Of a DNA stretch of 64,000 nucleotides, positions 51,453 through 61,233 are shown in pieces (position 1 is the stretch's first letter; the number at the start of each line of letters is the position of its first letter). The stretch is from the NCBI RefSeq assembly GCF_002000055.1, contig NZ_MVBD01000002.1, positions 186,001-250,000 of the forward strand, read 5' to 3'. A program made the translations under genes and the position numbers. Under the pieces are notes generated by a model. The model saw only the letters and a list, made by a program, of their open reading frames with translations, did not search any database and was not told the DNA's origin. This stretch comes from Marinicella sediminis (lineage in GTDB: Bacteria > Pseudomonadota > Gammaproteobacteria > Xanthomonadales > Marinicellaceae).

Positions 51453-52610
51453 TCATTGCAGTTGTGCCAACAACTCCTTCGCTTCACTTAAATCAGGGTG
51501 GCTGGAACTGAGCTCGGTGAGCAGCGCCCTGGCTTGGGTGTTTTGATCCAGTTTCAGATGGGCTTTGGCGATTTGCAGGTTCAGTTTGGGGTGGTTCACA
51601 TCTCCTTGGGTCAATTGCATCAGGGTCAGGGCCTGTTGGTAAGCTTCACTGGAGTCAGCAGCTTCAAAATACATGTAACCATACATGCCCATCAACATCG
51701 GTTCATAACTGCTTTTGTTGTTCTGAAATTCCTCAATGGCCTGCTCATCTCCCTGCAGGATCCGGGCAACCAGTTTCAAGGTTAAATCATCGCTGTATTG
51801 ATTGTCTCCGTTCGGAATAACACCCATGGCAACCAGCAGAGCCTCTGCGGTGTCGACCGTTGAGGCGGGGTTTTGGCCGGTCACCAGGCGCTGATCAACT
51901 GCCACATGGCTGAGCATCATGGGACTGCTCTGAAAGTGGGCCTGTCGTTCATTGAATTTATCTTCCAGTAAAAAGTCAAAATGCTTGACCCACTTTTTAC
52001 CAAACACCTGTTCTTCGATGTTGGTGAAGGCGTTGATTTTTTTGCCGGTCACCAGGTAACTGCCGTTATTCAGCTTCACATCCACCAGTGCGGCCGGTCC
52101 ATGACACACCGCCCCCACAGCTCCGCCTGCCTGATAAACGGAGGCAATGATCTGTTGCAGGGCTTGATCATACGGCAGATCAAACATCGCGCCTTTACCG
52201 CCAACGACAAACACCGCTGCATATTTCTCACTGTCCACATCGGACAAGGCCAGGGTATCGGCCAGCTTGTTCATGGCCTGCCCGTCTGCCATGAAGGTTT
52301 GGTTATAACTCTTGTCAGGGTCGTACTGGTCGGCTTCAACCGCACCACCCTGCGGGCTGGCGATGTCCACCAGCACGCCGTTGTCACGGAAGGTCAGATA
52401 GGCTTTAGACAGTTCATCAAATTCATAACCAGGTTGGTCTTGGCCCTGGTTGACGCCGTAACCACTGAGCACCATCAAAATTTTCTGCGGTTGATCTGTC
52501 TGATCCACGAGCGGTCCGGCTTCGGCCTGATCAGCGGGGCTGAACATCACCACCCATAACGCGGCAAGCCACAGGGTTGTGCTTTTGTTTTTACTGAATG
52601 TGCATTTCAT
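51453..52610 (-). CDS. Exported DJ-1/PfpI (class I glutamine amidotransferase-like) protein fused to TPR
   Basis: The 385-residue protein has a signal peptide (cleaved after AEA), then a DJ-1/PfpI/Hsp31-like domain (about residues 40-260) with the nucleophile elbow AVCHGPAAL (Cys near residue 170), and a C-terminal helical part with TPR-type repeats (about 280-385). Hsp31-type proteins act as glyoxalases, deglycases or chaperones. An exported DJ-1 domain fused to TPR is unusual and suggests a substrate-binding or scaffolding role in the periplasm. It lies upstream of and divergent to the OmpR/EnvZ-like pair. Confidence 0.8.
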   Translation of the reverse strand: MKCTFSKNKSTTLWLAALWVVMFSPADQAEAGPLVDQTDQPQKILMVLSGYGVNQGQDQPGYEFDELSKAYLTFRDNGVLVDIASPQGGAVEADQYDPDKSYNQTFMADGQAMNKLADTLALSDVDSEKYAAVFVVGGKGAMFDLPYDQALQQIIASVYQAGGAVGAVCHGPAALVDVKLNNGSYLVTGKKINAFTNIEEQVFGKKWVKHFDFLLEDKFNERQAHFQSSPMMLSHVAVDQRLVTGQNPASTVDTAEALLVAMGVIPNGDNQYSDDLTLKLVARILQGDEQAIEEFQNNKSSYEPMLMGMYGYMYFEAADSSEAYQQALTLMQLTQGDVNHPKLNLQIAKAHLKLDQNTQARALLTELSSSHPDLSEAKELLAQLQ

Positions 52611-52835
52611 GTGTGTACCCTTGAGTTAAAAACAATGACTTTATGCCGTCACTTGTGAAATGACTGTTGTCTGGATTTCACATTCATTTCACGAAACCGA
52701 GGGTGAACTGACGTTCTGAGTGTTGATGACTGATTGGCCATGAATTATCCGGACCAGGGGTTATAATTGATACCATTGAATCGAGTAACCGCTAGCGCCT
52801 GCACAATGAGCCTGGCATAACATCAATAAAATTCC

Positions 52836-53528
52836 ATGCAAGCTGAAGACAACATATCGGTACTGGTCATTGAAGACCAAAGAGAACTGGCGCACAACAT
52901 CAGCCGCTATTTTGAGCCGCTGGGCTACCTGACGGATTTTGCCTACACCGGCACCCAGGGCCTGAACTTGGCTCTGGAGAATTATTATGATGTGATCATT
53001 CTGGATGTTATGTTGCCGGGCCTGGATGGCTTGATGGTGTGTTCTGTGATTCGGCAAAAATCCAAACGCCACATCCCCATCATCATGCTGACGGCCAGGG
53101 ACACCCTGGATGACAAGGTTCAAGGCTTTGAAAACGGTGCCGATGATTACCTGACCAAACCATTTGAGCTCAAGGAGCTGCACATGCGTTGTCTGGCCCT
53201 GGCCAAGCGTAACGGGTTCAGTAAAAACAGTGTGCTCACCATTGGTGATTTGTCAGTGGATTTGAAACAGCAAACAGCCCATCGGGCTGGCACCTTACTT
53301 GAACTGCATGCCATGAGTTTTAAACTCCTGGCATTATTGGCTGAAGCTTATCCCCGGGAAGTGACCCGATCAGAAATCAGGCAAAAACTGTGGGGGGATG
53401 AACCCACGGAATCAGATGCCATTCGCAGCCACATCTATCAACTGAGAACGGTGGTGGACAAACCCTTTGAATTTGCCATGATTAAAACCCACCACGGTGT
53501 GGGCTTTTCGCTGCAGGCAGATCCATAA
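52836..53528 (+). CDS. OmpR-family response regulator
   Basis: The 230-residue regulator has a receiver domain (acidic VIEDQRE near residue 10, phospho-acceptor Asp in VIILDVMLP near residue 53, Lys in YLTKPFE) and an OmpR/PhoB winged helix (IRSHIYQLRTVVDKP) at the C-terminus. Its stop lies three bases before the kinase gene, so the two are co-transcribed. The targets are unknown; the divergent DJ-1/TPR gene is a natural candidate. Confidence 0.92.
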   Translation: MQAEDNISVLVIEDQRELAHNISRYFEPLGYLTDFAYTGTQGLNLALENYYDVIILDVMLPGLDGLMVCSVIRQKSKRHIPIIMLTARDTLDDKVQGFENGADDYLTKPFELKELHMRCLALAKRNGFSKNSVLTIGDLSVDLKQQTAHRAGTLLELHAMSFKLLALLAEAYPREVTRSEIRQKLWGDEPTESDAIRSHIYQLRTVVDKPFEFAMIKTHHGVGFSLQADP

Positions 53529-53531
53529 ACC

Positions 53532-54812
53532 ATGGCCAAAGGAAGCAACACAACCAGTCTGCGCGGCCTGATCGTCCGTAACTTCATTGGCTTTGCGGTG
53601 TTCAGCGCAGTGATGTTCAGTGCAGTAAACTTTATGATCGCTTATGTGATTGAAGATAAATATTTTAACTTGCACCTGCAGGCTGAGGCCGATTATTTAG
53701 CCAGCCAGCACAGCACCCATGGCAGCTGGCCGGAGCCACGCTTTTCCTACATGAAGTTTTACCCAAAGGCTGATGAATTACCTGCTGAAATAAGCCTGGT
53801 TTTGGCCACTGAACCTGATCGGGTTGAATTTCCAGGCACTGGAGAAAAATACTTCCACATCCATCGGTTTAACCGCAACCAGGGGCCTTTTTTGGTCTCC
53901 GAAGTCAGCGACATGCTGATGGTGCGTTCACACACCCGGTTCATTGTATTGGTCTTATCGATCATCGCAGCCCTGGTGACTTTACTGGCTGTTTATTTTG
54001 CATTCAAGCTGGCCAACAGAACGGCCAGGCCGATGAGTCAACTGGCCGATTCTGTGAGTTCTCTGAAACCCGACAGCCTGCCGGCACACTTTCCAGCCAA
54101 TCAACCGGAAGACGAAGTGAGGGAGCTGGCCGGAGCCATCGATCAAATGATCAGTCGGGTGAACCATTTCATCAACAGGGAACAACATTTTACCCGCGAT
54201 GTCAGTCATGAGCTCAGAACCCCCATTTCGGTCATCAAAAGTTCCGTGGAAGTCTTGTTACAACATACTGAACAACTGGACAATGAACAACTTAAGACCC
54301 TCAAACAGATTGACTTTGCCTGTGTACAAATGGAACAAACCGTGGTGACTTTGTTGTCCCTGGCCAGGGAAAAAAACCACCATCAGACTCCAGGCACCAA
54401 ACTGTTGCCACTGGTTGAAAAAAGCGTTTTACAGCAAGCAAATTTGCTGCGGGATAAAACCGTTGAGGTGGAGATCGAGGTGGCTAAGGGCGTGCAATTG
54501 TTGATGCAGGAAGCTGAAATTTTGATCCTGTTATCAAACCTGATTGGCAATGCCTTTCAATACACCACCCAGGGAACCGTCCGCATTGCCTTTCATGCCA
54601 GAGAACTGACCGTCACTGACACTGGTACCGGCATTGAAGACGCCATCCAGAACCGGGTGACTGAGCCATTAATGAAAGGCAAAGCCAGCCCGGGATTCGG
54701 GATTGGGTTATCACTGGTCGCCCGGCTCTGTGAACACCACAACCTGACCTTGAAGATCGTCAGCACTGATCAGGGCACCACCGTCAGCATAGGTGATTTA
54801 CCGATCAGGTAA
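53532..54812 (+). CDS. Sensor histidine kinase, EnvZ/PhoR type
   Basis: The 426-residue protein has two membrane helices (about residues 13-35 and 136-158) around a periplasmic domain of about 100 residues, a HAMP-like linker, the H-box FTRDVSHELRTPISVIKSS (His near residue 228), the N-box LIGNAFQYT and the G-boxes TDTGTGIED and GFGIGLSLV. It is the partner of the OmpR-family regulator directly before it. The stimulus is not known. Confidence 0.92.
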   Translation: MAKGSNTTSLRGLIVRNFIGFAVFSAVMFSAVNFMIAYVIEDKYFNLHLQAEADYLASQHSTHGSWPEPRFSYMKFYPKADELPAEISLVLATEPDRVEFPGTGEKYFHIHRFNRNQGPFLVSEVSDMLMVRSHTRFIVLVLSIIAALVTLLAVYFAFKLANRTARPMSQLADSVSSLKPDSLPAHFPANQPEDEVRELAGAIDQMISRVNHFINREQHFTRDVSHELRTPISVIKSSVEVLLQHTEQLDNEQLKTLKQIDFACVQMEQTVVTLLSLAREKNHHQTPGTKLLPLVEKSVLQQANLLRDKTVEVEIEVAKGVQLLMQEAEILILLSNLIGNAFQYTTQGTVRIAFHARELTVTDTGTGIEDAIQNRVTEPLMKGKASPGFGIGLSLVARLCEHHNLTLKIVSTDQGTTVSIGDLPIR

Positions 54813-55268
54813 TTGTCTCAGCACAACTGATGAAGGACTGATCAACACCATCTTGGCCCAAAATCATTGGGCACCTTGTGGCTTGCTTCGAAAAGCTCAG
54901 CCAACAACTGTTTCTATATGCTGAGTTTTTAACAGATATGGAGCACTTGTCAGAAAATTTCTCCGCTCGTTTAACTCGGTCAAAATGATCAGTTTTCTTT
55001 TGGAGATTGCTCTGTTTATTAGACTCAATCGAGATGACCTGCAGAACACAATGACCTGACTAACCCGCTCATTGAACATTTACTTCGGTCAATGTCATCT
55101 GTATGACTGATCATTAGCTTTACATGTGCCCCTTATACAAAAACATCAAATCAAGCAAAACCGGATTCATATCAGTTGTCCTTATACCCATTGACAACGA
55201 AATTGTGTTGAATTATTTTGGATATCATGAATGAGCGGCTATCATCAATAACCTGAACCCATTTGATC
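54813..55268. other. Intergenic region with degraded repeats
   Basis: No gene is visible. Two to three degraded units of the CTCxACTCGTTxxACTCGGTC family lie at 54955-55110 (ATTTCTCCGCTCGTTTAACT; GATTGCTCTGTTTATTAGAC). The promoter of the sigma factor/kinase operon must lie in the AT-rich last 130 bases. Confidence 0.5.
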
Positions 55269-55829
55269 ATGACTGAAAACCACGAATCAACAGCAACTTT
55301 ATTGGCCCGTGTAAGGCGAGGAGATGAAGGTGCGCGGGACCACTTGTGCGCTGTTTATTTACCCTTGCTGCAAAAATGGGCCCATGGCCGACTGCCAGAA
55401 TATGCCAGGGACCTGGCTGAGACGGATGACATGGTGCAAGCCTCACTGCTCAAAGCGCTGGATAAGCTGGATTCGTTCAGCCCCATGCATGAAGGGGCCT
55501 TTTTGGCCTATTTAAGAAAGATCTTATTAAATAAAATTCGCGACGAAATTCGTCGCTTCAGTCTCCATGGCAATCAATACCAGTCCATATCAGATTCAGT
55601 TACTGTTCAAAATGAATCGGCTTTGGATCAAGCCGTTGGTGCTGAAATCATTGATAAATATGAGCAAGCCTTATTAAAAATGAATGAACAAGCCAGAGAA
55701 GCCGTGATACTGCGTGTGGAATTTGGTTTTTCATACCCTGAAATCGCCACAGCGATGAACTTCGCCACCGCCAATACAGCCCGCATGAAAGTATCCCGAG
55801 CACTGCAAAATCTGGCAGAAATGATGTGA
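55269..55829 (+). CDS. Sigma-70 family (ECF-like) RNA polymerase sigma factor
   Basis: The 186-residue protein has region 2 (DDMVQASLLKALDKLDSF; FLAYLRKILLNKIRDEIRR) and region 4 (LKMNEQAREAVILRVEFGFS; IATAMNFATANTARMKVSRAL), with no other domain, as in ECF sigma factors. Its stop overlaps the start of the Ser/Thr kinase gene (GTGA). In Xanthomonas, ECF43 sigma factor EcfK is activated by the kinase PknS from a neighbouring gene, so phospho-activation by the coupled kinase is a reasonable inference. ATG 55269 was chosen over TTG 55263. Confidence 0.85.
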   Translation: MTENHESTATLLARVRRGDEGARDHLCAVYLPLLQKWAHGRLPEYARDLAETDDMVQASLLKALDKLDSFSPMHEGAFLAYLRKILLNKIRDEIRRFSLHGNQYQSISDSVTVQNESALDQAVGAEIIDKYEQALLKMNEQAREAVILRVEFGFSYPEIATAMNFATANTARMKVSRALQNLAEMM

Positions 55830-58381
55830 CTGGTGACGAAAAAAACAAATGGGACCGTCTGGCATCAGACATTGTCGATGGGCACACCACGGCCGATGAA
55901 ATCAGCGATGAACGTATTGAACTGGTTGATAAACTCAAGCAAATAGCGAGCATCGCCAACGCTTTCAAAACCCAAAATCAGGGCCATCAAGTCGGTGTTC
56001 AAACTGAACCCAAATCGATACTGTTCACCTGGGGCCACCTACAGGTCAAAGAAAAGGTTGGCGAAGGCAGTTACGGTGAGGTCTTCCGTGCCTATGACGC
56101 AGTATTGGACCGTGATGTGGCGCTGAAATTGCTGAAACATGACAAACTGGCACCCTATCAATCCAGGGCATTCCTGCAAGAAGCCAGACACTTGGGCAAA
56201 GTCAGAAACCGCCATGTGCTGGCAGTGCATGGCGCCAGTGTCAATGATGGCCGTGCAGGCTTATGGTCTGACCTGATAGAAGGCCACACCATCAAAACCA
56301 AACAGTTCACCCATACTGACGACTTGTTACACCTGCTGAAATCAATCAGTCATGCCTTGGTTGCCATCCACGAGATTGGCTTGATACATGGCGATATCAA
56401 ACCCAATAATGTGATGCAAGATGCCAAGGGAAGAATTATTTTGATGGATTTTGGAGCAGGACTTCAAAGCCAACCAGAGCAAAAGTCCAGTGGATTCCTG
56501 AAAGGCACCCCACTGTTCATGGCACCAGAATTATTCAATGATCAGCCATTAAGTGCAGCCAGTGATGTCTATGCACTGGGAACCATGATGTTGGTGTTGA
56601 TGGCAGATCGGTATCCGATCGATGCCAGTAACCTGGCTGATATTAAATATGCACATAAAAACCACCAGCAACACCTCCTCAAACCCTCAGAACACGGCCA
56701 CCCCAAAGCATTAAACTCTTTGGTCAATCAAATGATTGACACAAACCCCAATAAAAGGCCCACCGCTGTTGAAATTTCTGAACAAATTGATTGGATCAGC
56801 AACGCGCCACAAAGACGACAAAAGAACATGGCTTTAGCCGTCATTTTTTCTTTGTTGATTTTGGGCATCACTTTTACCAGCTTGGGTTTTTATCGGGCAG
56901 ACAAAGCGCAAAAATTAATTGCAACAGAAAAACAAAAAACCGATGCCGTCAATGAATTCCTCGGCAACATGTTGAATTTAACGTCAGCTTTAGGCAGAGG
57001 AAGAGATGCCAAAGTGGTAGACATGCTGGCCATCGCGGAAAACCAAGTCAATGAACAATACACCGACCACCCCCTGGCCAAAGCGGCCATTCTCGATGCC
57101 TTGGGTAGTTCATACAACAGCCTGGAGATGTCCGAAAAGAGCCTGGAGCAACTGAACGAAAGCCATCTGATCAAAAGTCAGTTGCTGAATGAAAATCACC
57201 CCGAATTGTTGGAAACCCAATTGATGTTGGCCTTATCACACCACAAGCTTCGTGATTTCGATCAGAGTACCCAATTAAACCGACAAGTCATCGAACGGGC
57301 CGGCAGTCATCGAAAAATCAATGAACTGGCTAACATCAGGTTGGCTGGCAACCACAATGAAATGGGACAATATGATGATGCTTTACAATTGTTGTTACCC
57401 ATAATAGAACTGAATCCAGACCCTTATACAGCCACCAACAACAACCACTTTTTGGCCTTGATGGTGTTAACCAATGTATACACAAAACAAAGTAATTACT
57501 CTGCCGCAGAGCACACCGCCAAGCAGATGATCGCATGGTTGAACGACTATCCTGATGCTTTGTTGTTAAACATCAACATTGCCAACACCTGGCTGGCAGA
57601 AATATTATCAAAACAAGGCAGGAACCAGGAAGCTGAAGTCATCTCAAAACAGGCATTGGCCGTATCAGAAAAGATCTATGGCAAACAAAACCATGGCTTT
57701 ATAATCAGCCTGGTAAACCATTCAGCCATTCTCTATGAATTAGGCCGCTCCGAAGAAGCCAACACCATCCAACAAGAATCCTTGGTACTGGCAAAATCTA
57801 TCATAGGACCCAATGACATCATTACCCTGACCATTGCTTCGAATCTGGCTAACAGCCATGTCAGCTTAGGGCAATTCGATGCCGGAGAACAATTGATGCG
57901 AGACACATTGATTAAAGCGAAACAATCATTGGGTGAAAATGAAATACTGACCTTTCAGCTCGAATACAACCTGGCAGAACTGTTGAACAACCTGGGCCGG
58001 CCTGATGAAGCAGAGGAATTGGCAAGAGTCACCAATCAGAAAATGGCCGCCACTTTGGGTGAGACTCATTTATATACCTTGTTATCCAATGACAACCTGG
58101 CTGTCAGTTTAAGTCAGCAAAAACAATTTGCTGCAGCCATTGAAATACACCAATACCTGCTTCCAATCATTCAAAAACACCACACCCCACTGAGCCCTTA
58201 TGCCATTTTGGCCCACCAACACTATGTGGACACCTTGCTGTCAGCAGCTCAAACCAACATTGCCAAACAAGAATTGGAGTCATTAATTAAATACCAAACC
58301 GAAACCCTGGGAGCAGATCACAATGACACCCGGCAAAACATCAATGTCCTCAAAAAGCTCAGCCTCAACACAGGCAACTAG
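55826..58381 (+). CDS. Transmembrane Ser/Thr protein kinase with TPR ectodomain
   Basis: The 851-residue protein is a Hanks-type kinase: the glycine loop GEGSYGEVF (about residue 78), catalytic Lys in VALKLLK, HGDIKPNNVM (about 187) and DFGAG (about 208). A membrane helix lies at about 336-355, then about 480 residues of TPR units (for example LGRSEEANTIQQESLVLAKS, LGRPDEAEELA) outside the membrane. The start is GTG, overlapping the sigma factor stop by four bases. It should phosphorylate partners in the cytoplasm, most likely the sigma factor or its regulator, in response to ligands of the TPR part. Confidence 0.9.
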   Translation: MTGDEKNKWDRLASDIVDGHTTADEISDERIELVDKLKQIASIANAFKTQNQGHQVGVQTEPKSILFTWGHLQVKEKVGEGSYGEVFRAYDAVLDRDVALKLLKHDKLAPYQSRAFLQEARHLGKVRNRHVLAVHGASVNDGRAGLWSDLIEGHTIKTKQFTHTDDLLHLLKSISHALVAIHEIGLIHGDIKPNNVMQDAKGRIILMDFGAGLQSQPEQKSSGFLKGTPLFMAPELFNDQPLSAASDVYALGTMMLVLMADRYPIDASNLADIKYAHKNHQQHLLKPSEHGHPKALNSLVNQMIDTNPNKRPTAVEISEQIDWISNAPQRRQKNMALAVIFSLLILGITFTSLGFYRADKAQKLIATEKQKTDAVNEFLGNMLNLTSALGRGRDAKVVDMLAIAENQVNEQYTDHPLAKAAILDALGSSYNSLEMSEKSLEQLNESHLIKSQLLNENHPELLETQLMLALSHHKLRDFDQSTQLNRQVIERAGSHRKINELANIRLAGNHNEMGQYDDALQLLLPIIELNPDPYTATNNNHFLALMVLTNVYTKQSNYSAAEHTAKQMIAWLNDYPDALLLNINIANTWLAEILSKQGRNQEAEVISKQALAVSEKIYGKQNHGFIISLVNHSAILYELGRSEEANTIQQESLVLAKSIIGPNDIITLTIASNLANSHVSLGQFDAGEQLMRDTLIKAKQSLGENEILTFQLEYNLAELLNNLGRPDEAEELARVTNQKMAATLGETHLYTLLSNDNLAVSLSQQKQFAAAIEIHQYLLPIIQKHHTPLSPYAILAHQHYVDTLLSAAQTNIAKQELESLIKYQTETLGADHNDTRQNINVLKKLSLNTGN

Positions 58382-59478
58382 TTCTGTTGTGGCTCTGCCC
58401 CATCCATAAAGATGATGTCCAGCCATGCTGACTCAACCGCCCCGATATCGACCCTGCCCTTCTGTACCCTGGTATCGCCCTCCAGGTCAGCTGCACCCAC
58501 ACTCCAGTTTTCACCAAAAACAGGAATTGGAAATGACAAAGGCTCGATACCGGCATTGATCATCAATGAACCTTCAGCAGGGGTGAAATTCAGGACCCCT
58601 GGTTCGAAATCAGGGTCCACTGAAAAATTTTTGGCAGAGAGACTTGCTGTTCCGACCACGTCTCCAATGTTGTTGTTTTTCAAACTGGTCACCCCATCTC
58701 CAATGAGTTCAAGGTCGGCGAAATCATTACCCCAAAGGATGTTATTCGCAACCAGTGCCTGGGATGTGCCCAATACAGCTATCCAAAGACCTTCAGTGGC
58801 ACCAGAACCAGATCCCTGGTGGGTGTTTTGATACACGGTATTATTGATGACATAAATACCTTCGGCATCTTCACTGAGTAATTCCAGGCTGCAGCACTGG
58901 AATGATTTGTTTTGGGTAAACAAGTTGTTTCTTATGGTAATCAAATCGCCAATACCCACACTCAGCGCAGCACCAAAATCTGCGGTGTTATTCACAAATG
59001 CATTGTTTTCAATCAAAACATGACCCGCATAATTGGGGCTGGAAAATATTCGTAAACCGCCACCTCTTGCGGCTATGACATCATCGGTGATGAAGGCATT
59101 GGTAAAAAACAAAGCTGATATACGGATGTCACCGAAGTTGTTTAATGTGATCCTCAGTATCTGTTCGGTACCACCACCATCCAATACAGTATTGAATGCA
59201 TTTTCACTCAACTGAATTCCACAAGGTATATCAATTAATTCAATCCAATTACCACTGATAGAAACATCAAAGTCTTCTGCATGAGTCAGCAAAAACCCGC
59301 CTGTTGGCACGCTGTAAAATCCTTGTGCTATTTTGATGTCATCGGCTTCACCGTTGTTTCCTGCAGCGATAAGTGCAGCGCTTAAATCCTGGCTGCTTTG
59401 AACACAAAATGTCTCCGCAAATGCTGGACCCGTCAGTATCAATAATACCCCCAATAATGTTTGCATGTTCATTCTCAT
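58378..59478 (-). CDS. Exported parallel beta-helix (choice-of-anchor Q type) protein
   Basis: The 366-residue protein has a signal peptide (residues 1-21) and a right-handed beta helix built on short Asn-rich turns (IENNAFVNNTADFGAA, IRNNLFTQNK, VINNTVYQNTHQG). It then has the choice-of-anchor Q signature LINAGxx...GDTRVQKGRVDIGAVES. It ends WLDIIFMDGAEPQQN, a variant of the IF-x-x-GFE tail. AGGAG supports the ATG. It is a paralogue of the next gene and its stop overlaps the kinase stop (convergent). Polysaccharide binding or adhesion is inferred. Confidence 0.75.
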   Translation of the reverse strand: MRMNMQTLLGVLLILTGPAFAETFCVQSSQDLSAALIAAGNNGEADDIKIAQGFYSVPTGGFLLTHAEDFDVSISGNWIELIDIPCGIQLSENAFNTVLDGGGTEQILRITLNNFGDIRISALFFTNAFITDDVIAARGGGLRIFSSPNYAGHVLIENNAFVNNTADFGAALSVGIGDLITIRNNLFTQNKSFQCCSLELLSEDAEGIYVINNTVYQNTHQGSGSGATEGLWIAVLGTSQALVANNILWGNDFADLELIGDGVTSLKNNNIGDVVGTASLSAKNFSVDPDFEPGVLNFTPAEGSLMINAGIEPLSFPIPVFGENWSVGAADLEGDTRVQKGRVDIGAVESAWLDIIFMDGAEPQQN

Positions 59479-59536
59479 AAATAACTCCTAACAGCATTTC
59501 AGGCAATCCAGAAATGGGAGGTTCATACGCAGCCAA

Positions 59537-60634
59537 TCACAATATAATTTCAAACCCACTGGCAAAGATCACATCCATTTGAGCTGACTCAACAGCCCCA
59601 ATATCCACTGCACCCATTTTTACCCGGGTATCCCCGATCAAGTCACTGGAACCCACATCCCAGTTTTGATCAAAAATTGGCAATGGAAATGGTGGAGAAT
59701 CTAATCCCGCATTGATCATCAGTGATCCAGCCGCAGGGGTGTAATTAAAAATCCCCACTTCGAAATTTGGATCGGCTGAAATGTTGCTGTCAAACAGGTT
59801 GACAGTACCCTCTAACTCCTCTATGTTGTTGTTTTTAAAATATTTAAACCCATCACCGTTGAAGCTGATGTCAACAAAATCATTCTCCCAGAAAATGTTG
59901 TTGGCAACAAATGCCTGAGCTGTACTGCTCGCTGATAGCCAAAGGCCACTGATGTATCCTGCATCATTTCCAACATGGTAGTTTTGGTAAAAGGTATTGT
60001 TGATGATATAAATACCATCCGCTTGATCACTTACCAAAACTTCAACCGCACAACACTGGTTGGTTTTGTTGATGGTGAATAAATTGTTTTTGAGCGTCAC
60101 CAGGCGACCTGCAATTAAACTGATGGCAGCTCCATAATCGGCTGTGTTGTTGATAAAAGCATTGTTTTCAATCAATATTTCACCACCGTAATTGGGCGCA
60201 GGAAAAAAACCAATGGCACCTCCTCGGCCACCACCGTTGGTAGTGGTGTAATGCGCATTGGCAAAAAACAAGTTGGAAATGATTAAATCTCCAGAGAAGT
60301 TCATAAAAAAATTGATGATGCGCTCCACACCATCACCATCCAACACTGTATTGAAGGCATTGCCATTGAGTTGTTGGCCACAAGGATTATCAAAGAATTC
60401 AGTCCAGTCACCACTGATGGTGACATCCATGTTATCTGAATTGTTCAGACTAAACCCGCCAGAAGGTACGGTGTAAAGACCTTGTTTGATTTTAATGAGG
60501 TCAGTCTGTCCATTGCTGCCAGCTGATGACAGTGCAGCTGTCAAGTCACTGCTGCTTTGCACACAAAACTCGGCAGCCCAGGAAGGAGATGCAATCAGCA
60601 ATAACCCCATTAATGTCAGTAGTTTAGTTTTCAT
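59537..60634 (-). CDS. Exported beta-helix protein, paralogue of the preceding gene
   Basis: The protein of about 365 residues is the tandem paralogue of the 58378 protein: signal peptide, ENNAFINNTADYGAAIS, LKNNLFTINKTNQCC, INNTFYQNYHVG, then GDTRVKMGAVDIGAVES. It ends MDVIFASGFEIIL. Met at 60634 is preceded by GGAG at correct spacing; a TTG at 60646 is less likely. Both genes read leftward, about 60 bases apart, and may be one transcript. Surface attachment or glycan binding is inferred. Confidence 0.75.
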   Translation of the reverse strand: MKTKLLTLMGLLLIASPSWAAEFCVQSSSDLTAALSSAGSNGQTDLIKIKQGLYTVPSGGFSLNNSDNMDVTISGDWTEFFDNPCGQQLNGNAFNTVLDGDGVERIINFFMNFSGDLIISNLFFANAHYTTTNGGGRGGAIGFFPAPNYGGEILIENNAFINNTADYGAAISLIAGRLVTLKNNLFTINKTNQCCAVEVLVSDQADGIYIINNTFYQNYHVGNDAGYISGLWLSASSTAQAFVANNIFWENDFVDISFNGDGFKYFKNNNIEELEGTVNLFDSNISADPNFEVGIFNYTPAAGSLMINAGLDSPPFPLPIFDQNWDVGSSDLIGDTRVKMGAVDIGAVESAQMDVIFASGFEIIL

Positions 60635-61233
60635 CATTTGCTCCAATAATCATTTTATGAATGGCTTGTATCTGTAACAACGATGGCTTCTGCAAAAACA
60701 ACACAGGTTTTTTTCACTGATTCAAAGTCATCATCAACAATAGACAATTCAAGTGTTTAATGAGCAATCAAAGTGATGGTGGCGTCATTCAATGCCATGA
60801 TTCTGCAGCAGAAAGTCAATACACCGCAGCAAAAAGTTGAACCGTAACTGAGTTCAGCAATGAGACATCGAACATCGAATCAATGGGACTGAGACCCATT
60901 CGTTCCTGACCATATAGACTCATTTGCATTGCTCAACCTGGCGAATGGTACCTGTAGAATAATCATCACATCTGATTCATCAATTGAAAAGGGCTTCAAC
61001 AGGCCCAACCAACGGCTATTCAGTATTTTTATTTTTCATTGTATTGGCGCCTATTCAGGAGATTTGTCCACTCAGTGAACATGGTTGGCTGGACATGACT
61101 GTGAAGTGAAACTTTGGCGATTGCTTTATTCAGGTTTTTTGCGCTATGATGTTATTCATTATTTCACAGTCTGCCTGTTTACCAATGTGCATATGGCTGT
61201 ATTGATTTCATCATAAAAGAGAGGGGAAAATCC
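60635..61233. other. Intergenic region between the beta-helix and thaumatin genes
   Basis: No gene is visible in about 600 bases between divergent genes. It holds a poor REP copy (60878-60905), a piece of the GGAGATTxxTCCACTC family (61046-61085) and a plausible promoter (61121-61150) for the thaumatin-like gene. AGAGGGG just before 61234 is the ribosome binding site. Confidence 0.55.
61121..61150 (+). promoter_or_regulatory. Possible sigma-70 promoter of the thaumatin-like gene
   Basis: TTGCTT (61121-61126) and TATGAT (61145-61150) are separated by 18 bases, about 85 bases before the ATG. The boxes are good but not perfect. Confidence 0.4.
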
